A stretch of 64,000 bases of DNA from Endomychus coccineus (Eukaryota; Arthropoda; Insecta; Coleoptera; Endomychidae), in assembly GCA_958510875.1 (NCBI GenBank), contig OY294070.1, positions 8,556,001 to 8,620,000 on the forward strand, in the 5' to 3' direction. The notes under the pieces were generated by a model. That model worked only from the letters and a program-made list of their open reading frames with translations. It searched no databases and was not told the DNA's origin. Of this stretch, positions 12,100 through 22,701 are shown in pieces (the first letter of the stretch is position 1; each line of letters starts with the position of its first letter). A program made the position numbers and the translations under genes.

Positions 12100-12662
12100 T
12101 CCGCTTATCTGGAGTCATTCGCGGTTTTCGCAATGGACCCCACATGATCGTCCCATGGGAAGGTGCTGTCGGTGGTGATTCCGAGGATGGTGATGGAAGA
12201 CTTCATAGGAATAGTTGTACCTGATATCATCATATTAGAGATTGTGAGATCCGCTTTCGTGGAGAAGACGCAAGCTTCGGTTTTGGTTGCAGTAACACGA
12301 GCGTTGATAGCCATTATATCGGAGGATACTTCGTCAACCATGACATGGAGTGACCTATCTGGGAGGAAATTCGATAGTCAGCTACAAAATTGAGATTGAG
12401 ATAGATTTCTGCCATACATGTGTTACGTAGGTAAGCATGTCTCCTGGTGATCTCTGCCGACGAAAGCCATATTGCCAGTCATTTACGATTTTGGAGCTCT
12501 TCCACCATTCAGAAACCAACAACGTGCCGTGCCGTATGAACCGATTTGAGTATATTTCCTTTCCATTAAATTTGTTAATGTTTCAAACAAAATTGCATGT
12601 TTGTTCTAAGCTGGTCAGCAGTTCACGTGATCGCCGCATGTTTTTGTCTACGTGAAGAACAC
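12100..12662 (-). pseudogene. LINE reverse transcriptase fragments (minus), unit 2
   Basis: Minus-strand frames: VNDWQYGFR-type motif near 12460, ATKTEACVFSTKADLTISNM and ILGITTDSTFPWDDHV near 12130-12300, a LINE RT thumb. A related rearranged copy is at 54477-55460. Confidence 0.6.
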
Positions 12663-13304
12663 TTCCAAAAGGAAGTGGATGAACTATTATAGTAAGCTAC
12701 AAATCCATGAACATGAATCAGTCTGCATCAAAAAAAGATAAGCGGTATTGGCACACAAACCTGACAAAATCAAGAAGGCATCTAGAAAATCTAGTTTTCT
12801 CAACGGCCACCCGTAATTGTAGAAGGCGCACTGGAACGTGTACGAATTGTCGAGCTTATAGGCACTATTCCTCTACGCAATCGGTCAGATAGTTAACACA
12901 CTGAGCAGTGCACGAAACAAAGCGGATGGCATCGAGTATTTCGACGAACCGCTCTGCCCAATAATTCGAAAACGGCTTAAAGTAGGACATGGAATTTCTT
13001 TGTCGGTAAATTTTTTTTATCAAAATTTCAAGTGGATTGCATTTACCATTTGGCCTCAACACGAGAACATACATTTGCCTAATAACCCTGCTTAATAAAG
13101 AAGCGACTTCGTTCACTAGAGCTCACTCCATCTTAATAAAGGCTATTATTAAATGTATTTGCGTTTCCAAATTGGCATTAAGCCAATCATGATTATTTAA
13201 TCTCAATTTTATATTGTGGTATCTTCTTATTCTCAAGCTTATTATTATTAGAATAAAACAATATCTTGGTTACATCTCTTGTTTTTAATAGCAATGGGTG
13301 TGTG
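12663..13304. repeat. Block downstream of astacin gene 2, shared by all units
   Basis: Repeated at 28889-29314 (partial) and 55463-56080. A short plus frame (GIEYFDEPLCPIIRKRLK) is conserved but unrecognised. The part next to exon 4 is presumably the 3' UTR. Confidence 0.5.
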
Positions 13305-13499
13305 CTAAATGAATGTGTAATTCACCATGTAGACGGCTAAGCTCCATCCAACTATCAGAGTGAGTAAATTTGATGAAGGATGTATTTCGTTTCCTCCGCC
13401 TCTATAATAACCTCTACAGTTATACATTCGATTCATTTTCATGATGTCCTTAATGCTCAAACGAAGACGTTGTCCAATTGAAGCCATTTTCGTTGGATC
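13305..13499 (-). CDS. Astacin gene 2 exon 4 (C-terminus with hydrophobic tail)
   Basis: 195 nt including the TAG stop, acceptor TTTGAAG. Encodes [11 protein letters not shown], the last conserved cysteine (MNRMYNC), a Gly/Tyr-rich linker, NEIHPSS and a 20-residue hydrophobic end. An ATTAAA on the minus strand (plus 13196-13201) is a possible poly(A) signal about 100 bp past the stop. Confidence 0.88.
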   Translation of the reverse strand, partial: DPTKMASIGQRLRLSIKDIMKMNRMYNCRGYYRGGGNEIHPSSNLLTLIVGWSLAVYMVNYTFI

Positions 13500-16400
13500 C
13501 TTCAAATAAAAACAATGGGTATCTATTAGAAATTCTCTTAATTAAAATAAAGCTACACAAGGCAAAGTGGAATACAAAAAACATTTCATGCCAGAATCAA
13601 TAGACAGACTTTCGGTTCTCCAGGTTGAACAGTGACAATAACATATTAGCTATGACCGGAGATAGTGGGGATCCCATGGCAGCTCCCGAGGACTGCTCGT
13701 AAAACTTGCCATTGTATAGAAAATATGTGGAGGATAGACAAAATTCAATTAACGGTAGTAAGTCCATTGAAATGTTTTTGGCAGGTAACAGATGAGAAAT
13801 TATGGGAAGGGTGTCTGGAATGGGAACATTGGTGAAGAGTGATTCGATGTCGAAGATGACAAGCAAATCGTCTGATCCAACTATTAGCGCTTGGAGTTTT
13901 CTTTACGAAATAAAAGGAATTTAGGATAATACTGTTGGAATTACCTACAAGAGGTTCGAGAATAGATGACAGATATTGAGAAAGTTTATAAATAGGGGAT
14001 CCGATACTGCTGACAATCTACTCAGGAGAACTTGACTTAGGAATGTTGGAATGACGAAGAATTTTCCCAGTTTCGAAACGAATTTCATCTGCTGCGAGAT
14101 GGGGAACTTCATGTAGGGATGCTTCTGCAGCAGAAATAATGGATGTGGTATGAATATTTTTGAGGGAGAAAACGAAATTAGGACCTATAGATAGAACTGA
14201 TTCTTCGGCTTCAGAAAGGGTATGTGAAGATAGATTAACCACAGTATTTACAAGAGGGGTTGATCTGACTGAGGGCATTGGGAGGCAAGAATCTTGTTGC
14301 ATTTTTGAATATGACGTTTGGAATTGAGGGTACGAATTTCATCGGTTTGATCATGAGTAATTCGGTAGAGAACCAACCAATCGGATGCTGAAGGGGTATT
14401 TGGAAGTTCAAGGTGAAGGCCTAAGAGTGTTATATTGATGGCGCGTCTAGGATACTTAATTTGTTCCCGAATCAAAGCTAAGCTAGCGCGCTTGAATATT
14501 ATTGCCAATGTGAGTTTGGAAGTTCTGTTTAAACATGAACATGATTGCTATGAGTATTGGGTGTTGCTTCTTCCACTGAAGTTTAATACCTCCCCGAGAT
14601 TCTTCTTTGCCTATATTAAGCGTAGTATTTCTCGTTGGTCTACGTTTGGCCATATGGAGGGAGGTAAGTCCCAGTATTTTCTCCATGCCAGCGGTAGGGC
14701 AAGACCTTGGAACTCCCGTTAAGCATACACATGCGAGTATTTGGGTCTTACTTAGTTCCCTTTGTTTCGTAATTCGCTTAGTTTATCGCTCCAGGATTGT
14801 TCTAATCATCGTGGTGTACATTCAGAGCAGTATTTCGGGTGAGCATTCCCATATTTTACCTGCTATCCTTCTGCATACCATTGGGGACGTGTTGCCTTCT
14901 CATTTACGTTCTTTTTCTCTCTCATCACGATCTTGGTAACATTTAGTTCGATTTTCTTCAAGCGATCTATTTTCCTTTTCCTGGTGAAGGTCACTATTTT
15001 AGTTTTACTAGGATTGATTCCTAGTTCGGCCGATTTCTCTGTGATGTTAAGCTCTTCTTGGATGATGTCCGCATAGAGTGCTATCAAAATTCGTTTTGCC
15101 ATTTGTACTACATCATCTGCGTATCCTTAGCAGCGAATTCTTTTGAGAGCTAGTTTCTCTAGGAGATCATCCAAAATGAATCATTAGAAGGGTTTATACA
15201 TTAAGAAAAGCAAATGGGGTTCAACCAAGGACTCATTTAAACAGGATTTCTTCATATATGTTCTGAAGAATGAATAATCCATTTATTTTACTGTCGGTTT
15301 TGCTGCATTGTGTGACGTCAGGATCCAGCTATCAGGCCTTGTACTATAGAGACTATTGGCCAGACTTGGTCAAATGCTCTGGAGATGTACAATGCTACAG
15401 ATAAGAGTTTCCAGGAACTAGTTTAACCTAAACCAATCTCGTTTGTATTACGATGTTTTACCTTCGCGCTTCGTAATGAATAGATCTTGTTTTTGACTGT
15501 GTGTATTTGTCCATTTTTTCTACCCCAAACTCGTTTGTATATGATTTGGTACCTTTGTAACGATTGTGTCCATGCCATTCTTTGAAGACATTGTGCTTGA
15601 GTAGTGCATCACAGATCCGAAGTCGTATGATACTCCAAAACTGGATGCCTGGTACATGCCGAGTTTCTTAAAATATTCTTCCTTACCTGCCAATCAAAAT
15701 ACGTGGAAAAATTAATGTGATCACTATATAAAGAATTGGTGGATTTAATTATCAAATTCCAACAGATTTTCATAAAAGATGATCAAATTCAATAAAACTC
15801 AAATTCAAAAAAAACTGAAATATAATGCCAGCCAAATGTCATCGACAAAACCACTGACATGATTCCATTCTTTTGACAAGTTTTTCAAGAGTATGGTTTT
15901 ATTGAGATTGTGTGATATGACACGAGGAGAAATCATTGTCTAGACATCGTACAACTTGATTAATTATAATCTGAGGTTAAAACTAATGTTAGAATCGATT
16001 TCCTCATCATAGAAAACGTATTATAACGATGTTTCATTAGAATCGATTAGGTATTACTTACCCTTTATGTACAAACTGAAATGTTATATCAGCGAAATGC
16101 CATCGGCAATACCACTGACATGAGGTTCTATTTTAGCAATTGTATGTCTTACGTAATTTTTTAGTAGTGCAATTGTGATACAAACCAATTTCATCAAAAT
16201 AGCAGGCGAGTCTGCCATTTAAACTTTACCTGTCTTGTTGATGGGTTGTGTTGTCTGTCATAGCATAGAAAGTCTGAACTGTGATAATGATTCATTAATC
16301 TATGGATCTTTCTGTCATCTAAATTGTAGGTGATTATGTTAGCTGTTGAAAACGTCAAAACATATCGAACCTGTTCTTAGCGGAAGAAGGGCTTCTGTTC

Positions 16401-19400
16401 AGGAGAAAAATACTCCGGAGGTAGCAACGATCAATTAGCGGTAACTTCAGATAATTTGTGAAGGGACCAAGTATTCACCTTAATTCTATTAACGTTTTAC
16501 CTTCCTCAATATTTTCGAAATTGATAGTCACGTACGAATCCCTGTCCCAACGTCTTTGTTCATGCTGAAATCCCACGGCATGCATCAACTCATGTATAGG
16601 TGTGCCAATGGATTTAAAACATCTGGATGCTAGTTTGATAGTTTGTTCGCCTAATTGTCTACCAACAAAAGACGAACAAGTCGAAGCTGTATCCTTAATT
16701 ATCGATACGTAGTCTCTGTCATATGTATTTTTCTTAGTAAATCTGAACAATAAAAGAAAATCAAATTAAATGGCATAGTAACTTTTGTCATCAAGGCTGG
16801 TATTGAAAATATAAACTAACAGGTTTACCTAGTTAAAAGTTTGAACAGGCAATTCTATCTTGATAGCATTCACAATTGGACCCCGTTATGCAATACAGAA
16901 CCAAACCTCATTTTGTGGTAAAAAGAGTTAAGTCGGTTTTTCTAATTCAAATAATGTTCTCAATATTCTGCAATAGAGAACCAAGTGCTAGAGATCTATT
17001 TTCGCCATCTATTGATCGCATGAACCAACTGAAAGTTTTGAAAATCATTTACCGCATTTTTCAACATAGAACCAACTACACTTGGTCCCTTATTACATTA
17101 TTCAGAATAAAACTTTTCTGTCGCAACAGATCCAATGTTACTTGGATCTCTCATGCATAATGTACATTATTGAAATTAGTTTAATGGTAGTCGGTAGCAG
17201 GTGCGGAGCAATCGGGTATTTTCATTCAAGATGTTTTCCCAAAGGACGAAATTGATGGTCGATAAAGGAAAAGTAATGGCACTTTTGTCAGAGCGTAATG
17301 CACATACGGTAAGTGACTAAAATGATTGATTTCTTTGTATATTTTATTTTGTATTATTCTAACCTCAAATTTGAAAAACCGTTTAATACAACTTGGTCAT
17401 TTTTCAGTTTTTAGTTTTTTACTTGTAAACAGAATAAGAGTAGCATCTCAGTGCCATTATTATTGTCACGTTATACTTTTATTATCACTGTTTCTAAGTT
17501 TATTTGTATGTAATAGAGTTGGTTCTATATTGCAAATTTCTGTCTTTACAGGTTTCGGAAACAGCTGATGTTACTAATATTGAAAGTACAAGTAAAAATA
17601 CTGAACAAGAGTTTGTTTATGAATGTACTAGTGTAGAAAGTGAACAAAATGCTCAGGAAAGTACTAGTATTGAAAATTTAAGCAGAAATATTGAAGACAA
17701 TGATTCCCAATACATTGAAGATTACGACGATTCTATTAATGACAGAGATTTTGAACCCCATTCAAGCGATGTATCCTCGGACGAAGATGCGCAACATAAT
17801 ATCATACAAATATCGGAAAGAACAAAAAACATTAACGATAACACTAAGACTGGCTGCCACGGACGTCCGATGAAAGGAAGAAAAAGGAATTATGAAGGAC
17901 AAGACAGAAACAAGAGAAAGAAGAATACGAATAGTAACGAGCAATGTTATTCAGCTAAGGGAAAAATAGTACAACCAAAGGAATTTGTTGAATTCCTGTG
18001 TTCATGTGTCATAAAATGCCATGAAAAGATCTCTGTTGAAGAAAAAAGAATGTTTTTTGAACACTACTGGAAATTAGCCGACTACAATGTTCAAACTTCT
18101 TTCTTATGTACATGCGTGAGAGAAGAAAAGGTCAAAAGGAAAAATACAGCAGCAAGAAACCCAGAGAAGCGATAGTTTTCTAGAGTATACACGAAAAACT
18201 GTAGTTTGTATAGAGAGCTGTTTATCAAAACGCTGCAGATTTCTACTAAGCGTGTTAATACTGCTCTGCGTAAAGTTAGAACATTATCAACACTTGATCG
18301 TCGAGGTATAGCTGATGGTCACAACAAAATATCGGTGGACCAAAAAACAGCCATTATTACTCATATAAGTAAATTTCAATAATACATATCTCAATACCGT
18401 CAGTGGGGACCACACTTACACTAATGTACAAGCTTTACAAAGATGAAAATGTGAATACGGTGAGCTTTGCCTCATATAAAAAAAATTTTTAAGTGAATTT
18501 AATTTAAAATTAAAGAAGCCCAAGGAAGATACATGTAACAAGTGTGACACGTATGACGCTAAAGTAAAAATTTAGCTGAAGGGGAAGAGAAAGATAGAGC
18601 TACTTTGGAGCACAATATGCATCTAGAAGAAGCAGAAAAAGCTAGAAATAATATGAACCTTGATATTAAAAGGTCAACTCAAAATGAAGACACAGAAACA
18701 TTAACTTTCGATATGCAAAAAAACCTCCCTTTACCACGGCTAACTACAAACATCATCTTTTATAAAAGGCAGTTGTGGTTGTACAACTGTGGGATTTTTG
18801 CGGGAAAGGAAACAAAGTCCGCTTTCAACTTGTGGCTTGAAGGACAAGCAGGTCGAGGATCACAAGAAGTAGGTTCTTGTTTGCGACTCTATATTGCAAA
18901 AAATATCGCGAACACAGTTAAAAATCTTATATTATGGAGCGATTCTTGCGGCGGCCAAAACAGGAATATAAAGATGGTCCTTATGTTGAAATGTGTACTT
19001 GAAGAGTCCACACATTTAGAAACCATCCAATGTTCCTCACAAAAGACGTATCTGTTGTTTAATATATCTGTCTATAGTCTGCAGACCAGACATAACTTAT
19101 AGTGTGGTGGTTTATTTAAGATGTAGAGTATAGATGAAACAACCTTGCAGCTTTGGAAGGCTGTCCAGAGACTGAGTATTTTTTTTTTTGCGGGGAAACC
19201 TTGCATATGCGACTCGGAGGCTCGTGCCCTCGGGTGTGCCAGATTTTTACCGCCTAAAACACCTCCCTCGTAAGGTTGGTTCTCCACTGCACGGCGGCCA
19301 TAAGTGTCTTATTGTGCTCTCACAGATTGCTATTTCCTCATCAGTCTGGTGTATTGTATGAAATTCAGTAGCCTGATGTATGTATGTTTTAAAGCTGGCC

Positions 19401-20392
19401 AGATAATTTTGCGATACCTCTGTACTTTTTTTCTGCTTAGAGGGGAAATCTTGCATAGTCGTCTCGGGAGCTCGTGTCCCCGGGTTTACAGTATTCTTAC
19501 CGACTAAAACCCCTCCCCCGTAAGGTTATATGCTTTAAAACTGAGCCACAAAGAAACAGACGGATGAGGAGATAGCAATATGTGAGGGCACAATAGAACA
19601 CTAATGACCGCAATGCAGTGAGACTCCCTCTGGAAAGGAGAAACCACCTCACGGGGGAAGGGTTTTGGTTGGTAAGAATTCGGCAAACCCGGGGGCGCGG
19701 GCCCCCGAGGCATCTATGCAAGATTTCACCTCCTCTACACAAAAAAAAAATCGTTTGAAGATGACACGCTAGTGTCGAAACTATAGGCATTTGTTTTATT
19801 TTATTATATCAAAAATAAATTTACATTTCTAATTGCAAATGTTATTGATTTTAATGTTGAAAGAGACTGAATTCTTAATCTGTTTTCAAATTCATAGAAC
19901 TGGCAAAGATTCATAGAACTTGGCATCAGCCAGTTGTCAATATTTTCCGAACCTGCCTTTTTTTAATCTCATTGAATTAATACAAATACTATATTATTAC
20001 CAAGTTAGTAGTTATAATTAAAATAACTATCGTTACCTTATGCAAGTATATTTATGAAAAGAATCAATGGCAGATTTTAACATTCCCATTTCTGTAGCGT
20101 TGAATGGTCCCAATATTTCGTAAGGTATTATGGCTCTGCTCCAATACAGCCATGGTTGAACTACACCGTTACGATCTTTTTTTATTTCTATATCTCCCTC
20201 AAAAAGATCACCAAGCTCCTCGGGGTTCGCTGATTCTTTCCAAGACGGGGTTCTTTTGATGGACTTTCGAGACATTCCAGAGTTTATTATTGGTATAGGC
20301 TGCACTATTTGTGTCTGTGCTACAGAATTTATTGGATTTGCTGTTGCTTTTAATACGAACAACATTAAAATAATTGACGAGATCGTCCACAT
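13305..20392 (-). CDS. Astacin-family zinc metalloprotease, gene 2 (complete, 4 exons)
   Basis: Join of 20037-20392, 16501-16742, 15553-15686 and 13305-13499, giving 308 aa and a stop. Residues 1-20 form a signal peptide starting [11 protein letters not shown]. The propeptide carries [12 protein letters not shown], with D67 as the presumed aspartate switch that holds the zinc in the zymogen; the mature enzyme would begin near N75. Zinc ligands are H169, H173 and H179 with catalytic E170, and the Met-turn SVMHY is at 224-228. Cysteines 117, 141, 160 and 272 match the two conserved astacin disulphides. Residues 289-308 are hydrophobic and end the protein. All donors are GT, all acceptors AG, and phases agree (2, 1, 0). 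I chose the ATG before WTISS because upstream in-frame codons are not ATG. The expected product is a secreted or surface endopeptidase. Oddity: IGQRLRLS replaces the usual IGQRxGLS. Family call is near certain; the substrate is unknown. Confidence 0.9.
13597..14520 (-). pseudogene. Penelope-like reverse transcriptase fragment, intron 3 of gene 2
   Basis: Read on the minus strand: an N-terminal region ([28 protein letters not shown]), then [32 protein letters not shown] motif [12 protein letters not shown] and [15 protein letters not shown]. It ends there; the YxDD motif and GIY-YIG domain are missing. Frame breaks lie near 13867-14017. It belongs to the PLE reverse transcriptase family, related to telomerase. 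Confidence 0.85.
14600..15400 (-). pseudogene. LINE reverse transcriptase fragment, intron 3 of gene 2
   Basis: On the minus strand: RT motif [10 protein letters not shown] (about 15350), catalytic [10 protein letters not shown] (about 15105-15130), [17 protein letters not shown], and a thumb with [16 protein letters not shown] (about 14680). Many frameshifts. R1/I-type by its thumb. Confidence 0.8.
15553..15686 (-). CDS. Astacin gene 2 exon 3 (Met-turn exon)
   Basis: 134 nt, acceptor ATTGGCAG, donor ACAAAG/GTACC. Encodes [12 protein letters not shown], then [11 protein letters not shown] (the Met-turn) and [11 protein letters not shown]. It is too short to appear as an open frame with its own start. 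Confidence 0.9.
15687..16500 (-). other. Intron 2 of gene 2
   Basis: 814 bp, AT-rich, no coding signal. Repeats an internal phrase (CCAAATGTCATCGACAAAACCACTGACATGA-type near 15833 and 16096). Near-identical introns lie at 31679-32491 and 58647-59460. Confidence 0.6.
16501..16742 (-). CDS. Astacin gene 2 exon 2 (zinc-binding exon)
   Basis: 242 nt, acceptor TTGTTCAG, donor GAGGAAG/GTAAAA. Encodes two conserved cysteines and [19 protein letters not shown], the full astacin zinc signature. The open frame runs a few codons into the intron (KTLIELR), but joining at GTAAAA restores the normal EEG-KEEYF family sequence. Confidence 0.92.
16877..17150. repeat. Subterminal direct repeats upstream of the unnamed gene
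   Basis: TGCAATACAGAACCAA (16889), TGCAATAGAGAACCAA (16969), CAACATAGAACCAA (17065) and a weaker GCAACAGATCCAA (17122) recur 50-95 bp apart. Such spaced repeats next to a transposon end often bind transposase. The element edge is at about 16877, where homology with other units stops. Confidence 0.5.
17231..19030 (+). pseudogene. Unnamed transposase-like multicopy gene, degenerate, in intron 1 of gene 2
   Basis: Exon 1 is 17231-17308 ([19 protein letters not shown]) with donor ACG/GTAAGT. Exon 2 starts at 17552 after TTTACAG, in phase, and runs to a stop at 18173. It has an acidic low-complexity N-part, then a basic stretch ([15 protein letters not shown]), then [11 protein letters not shown]. 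Homology continues past the stop ([20 protein letters not shown]) and, after indels, at 18605-19030: [38 protein letters not shown] and [16 protein letters not shown]. The TFD and [10 protein letters not shown] motifs recur in a dispersed insect family that I remember but cannot name. The Asp residues could be catalytic (inference). It replaces about 600 bp of intron found in other units. Confidence 0.6.
19031..19149 (-). other. Ancestral intron 1 resumes (unit 2)
   Basis: From about 19031 the sequence again matches units 1, 3 and 4 (TGTTCCTCACAAAAGACG). Confidence 0.5.
19150..19535 (-). mobile_element. Two tandem LINE 3' tails (minus), unit 2
   Basis: Two end fragments in the same orientation, each with a 3' UTR and an A-run (T-runs at 19178-19191 and 19428-19435). 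Confidence 0.6.
19590..19750 (+). mobile_element. R1-type LINE 3' UTR remnant, unit 2
   Basis: Only the last about 160 bp remain: CACCTCACGGGGGAAGGG, GGGGGCGCGGGCCCCCGAGG and poly(A). Unit 2 has lost the PLE B frame and most of the LINE by deletion. Confidence 0.75.
19752..19794 (+). ncRNA. Decayed hammerhead motif, unit 2
   Basis: TTGAAGA at 19755-19761, intact stem II and GAAA, GGC at the cleavage site. Same two inactivating changes as unit 1. Confidence 0.55.
20037..20392 (-). CDS. Astacin gene 2 exon 1 (signal peptide, propeptide, start of mature enzyme)
   Basis: 356 nt from ATG to the donor ATAAG/GTAACG, phase 2. It encodes the signal peptide, the propeptide with FEGD, and the mature start through YTCI. 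Transposon W sits about 125 bp upstream of the ATG. Confidence 0.9.
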
Positions 20393-22701
20393 CTTAGGAA
20401 TCTTTCTCAAAATTTACAATGCTCTATTCGGTATTCCGCGATGACTGACAATAATAATTGTCAAACTACAAAAGCCGACTTGACTAGTTGTTTCTGAGCT
20501 GATAAATACTCGTTTGGGTAATTATTTACAAGAAGGGCCTCACCCCCGATTTTGATGAAAATTTTTCGACAGACTACTTACGTGTTCATTATGAACGATC
20601 AAAAAAGAAAAATCTGCGGAAATGCACCGTTTTCCAGAATAAAAATAAAATCTTCTCATAATTAGCACCATGTTTTTCTCAAGGTATTGACCTCAAAAGC
20701 ACATAACAACTAGCCTAAATGTCATGAAATATGTCTCTTTCAACTATATTTCAATAATTTGATGATGAAAATGGAAATTTTGCATTTAAAGTGAATAAAC
20801 ATCATCTGACATCTAATCGTAGCCTCCCTACAAGGTATTTCTTCTCGTTTCGTTTGAGAGGCTGATGTCATAGATATCTTATTTCCATAGATATCATTAT
20901 TATGATATGTTTGGCCCACGGTCGTACATGTTTGGCCGTTCCAACGAACTCGGATATACTAGAATAAGCTAAAGTCATTTTTGAGTATCGCCAACATGTC
21001 TCTCTCCCACCATACTGTCATCTAGCTTCCCAGCAATCGTGTGGAGAAATAAAGATTGAATAGAGAGATCTCCGATATCGGCACTCGTAATTCGCCGCCG
21101 CTAATCGTGTACCTACTGTCAAGAAAAGTGACATTTATTTGAAAGTTAGATATGTTGGGATGGAACATGGTAGTAATAATTGCAAACTGTTTCAGACATG
21201 ATCAAGACGACAAAGAGAATATTCATGTTGCAGCACCTAAAAGGTAAAATGTTTAATTAAGAGCATAGCAGTTTTACTAATATATGGTTTTATTTATTTT
21301 AGAGCAAAACTTTCAGAAAGTGAATATGCGTCAACATCTATGACCAAAAGCAGCGTTTGGTTTGCAACAGTTAATGAGGATATCATGGTCAGTAGTAATG
21401 AGGAGCCCTTAGTTGAATCAGTTTCCGTTTCAATTACTAATACATTTCAACAGCCACTGCAGCCTTCCCCAAAAACTGTATTTAGCAAATCACCAGAATC
21501 GGATACTGCTTTTAGTTTTAGTTGAAATTAATTTTCATATGCTCTGATATCTTTGTTATATTGTATTAAAATGGTTCTTTTTTCAGTGAAAATTATAAAT
21601 ACTTAAATATTGTCGTTGAAATACCAAGGAAGGGCAACAGATTGATTAAATTATGTATTTATCTTTTTAATATCATAGATTAGATATCCCCCTAAAACAT
21701 GTTTTAAAGAATGTACTAATGATATACTAGAATTTACAGGAACAATAAATTGTTAATATTTATTACTAATACGTCAACATTTTTAGAATTATATTTTCCA
21801 CAAGAAAACTTCTCAACATTATACAATATACTTTCTCACATAAATTGACAATTTTTTATTTAAATAAAACGTTTACAATTTTATTAAAACTTTTCTTACT
21901 TGTATGTTCCCCATTCATATTGTTAGTTATATACCATCTTACATCGTGAAATCAAGAAAATCAACGCATATTTTGCTCCCACCTCATAGTCCGATTATTG
22001 CAAATGCTTCCTGACAATACGGATGAAATAAAAGCAAAAATGCTGTAGTGGCGATATACCTACTGTACTTTAATATCAGTAGACAGAATAGAATAAAAGT
22101 ATATAATCATGTTAAACATCTTTCGGAAGTTTTTGTTTATGAAGTTTTCCATATAGGGCCCAACAATGGATTTTGTATGAATATACTTATACAGATATGA
22201 TTTGAAACCAAATTATAGGTTGATGTAGTGGTGAAAAAAGTGAAACTATTATTGTATTGCAATATAAATGAAATAATTGTGATCTAATAATGTCCTCGAT
22301 AGAAACAAATGTTTTTCACTGGTTAAGAATATATAAAAATATACTTAATTGCCCAGATGTAGATGAACAAAGTAATAAGCAGCTCATAATCTGCGCTTCA
22401 ATATAGTTACTTGCACGCACACATAAATCGGTGGATGGCAATCACCAAAAGAAGAAACGACCTTACAAATTGCTATTATACAAATGTGGTCAGTAAGTGA
22501 ATCAGTTTAATTGCCAAAATACCAGTCTTTTTCTGTAAAACATGGAAGAAACCCACATTTGTCATTAACATTCTTCTATGTCTACAGCTACACTGTTAAT
22601 ATTGGTTATGAAGTTTTTATTTTTGATGTTTCAACAGTTTGAAAAAAACGTACCTTACTGCCTTATAAATAGTACGCCCGTTGCGTGGGGTACGCTGGAA
22701 A

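Noticed and set aside
12881..13095. Protein-coding call for the conserved frame downstream of exon 4 (GIEYFDEPLCPIIRKRLK)
   Set aside because: Present only as part of duplicated units, short and unrecognised; conservation is explained by recent duplication.
16475..16500. Extension of astacin exon 2 as KTLIELR
   Set aside because: Intron read-through. Using the GTAAAA donor at 16500 restores phase and the family sequence EEGKEEYF.
20393..20410. MRKIPK start for astacin exon 1
   Set aside because: First codon is TTG; the conserved ATG is that of MWTISS in all units.
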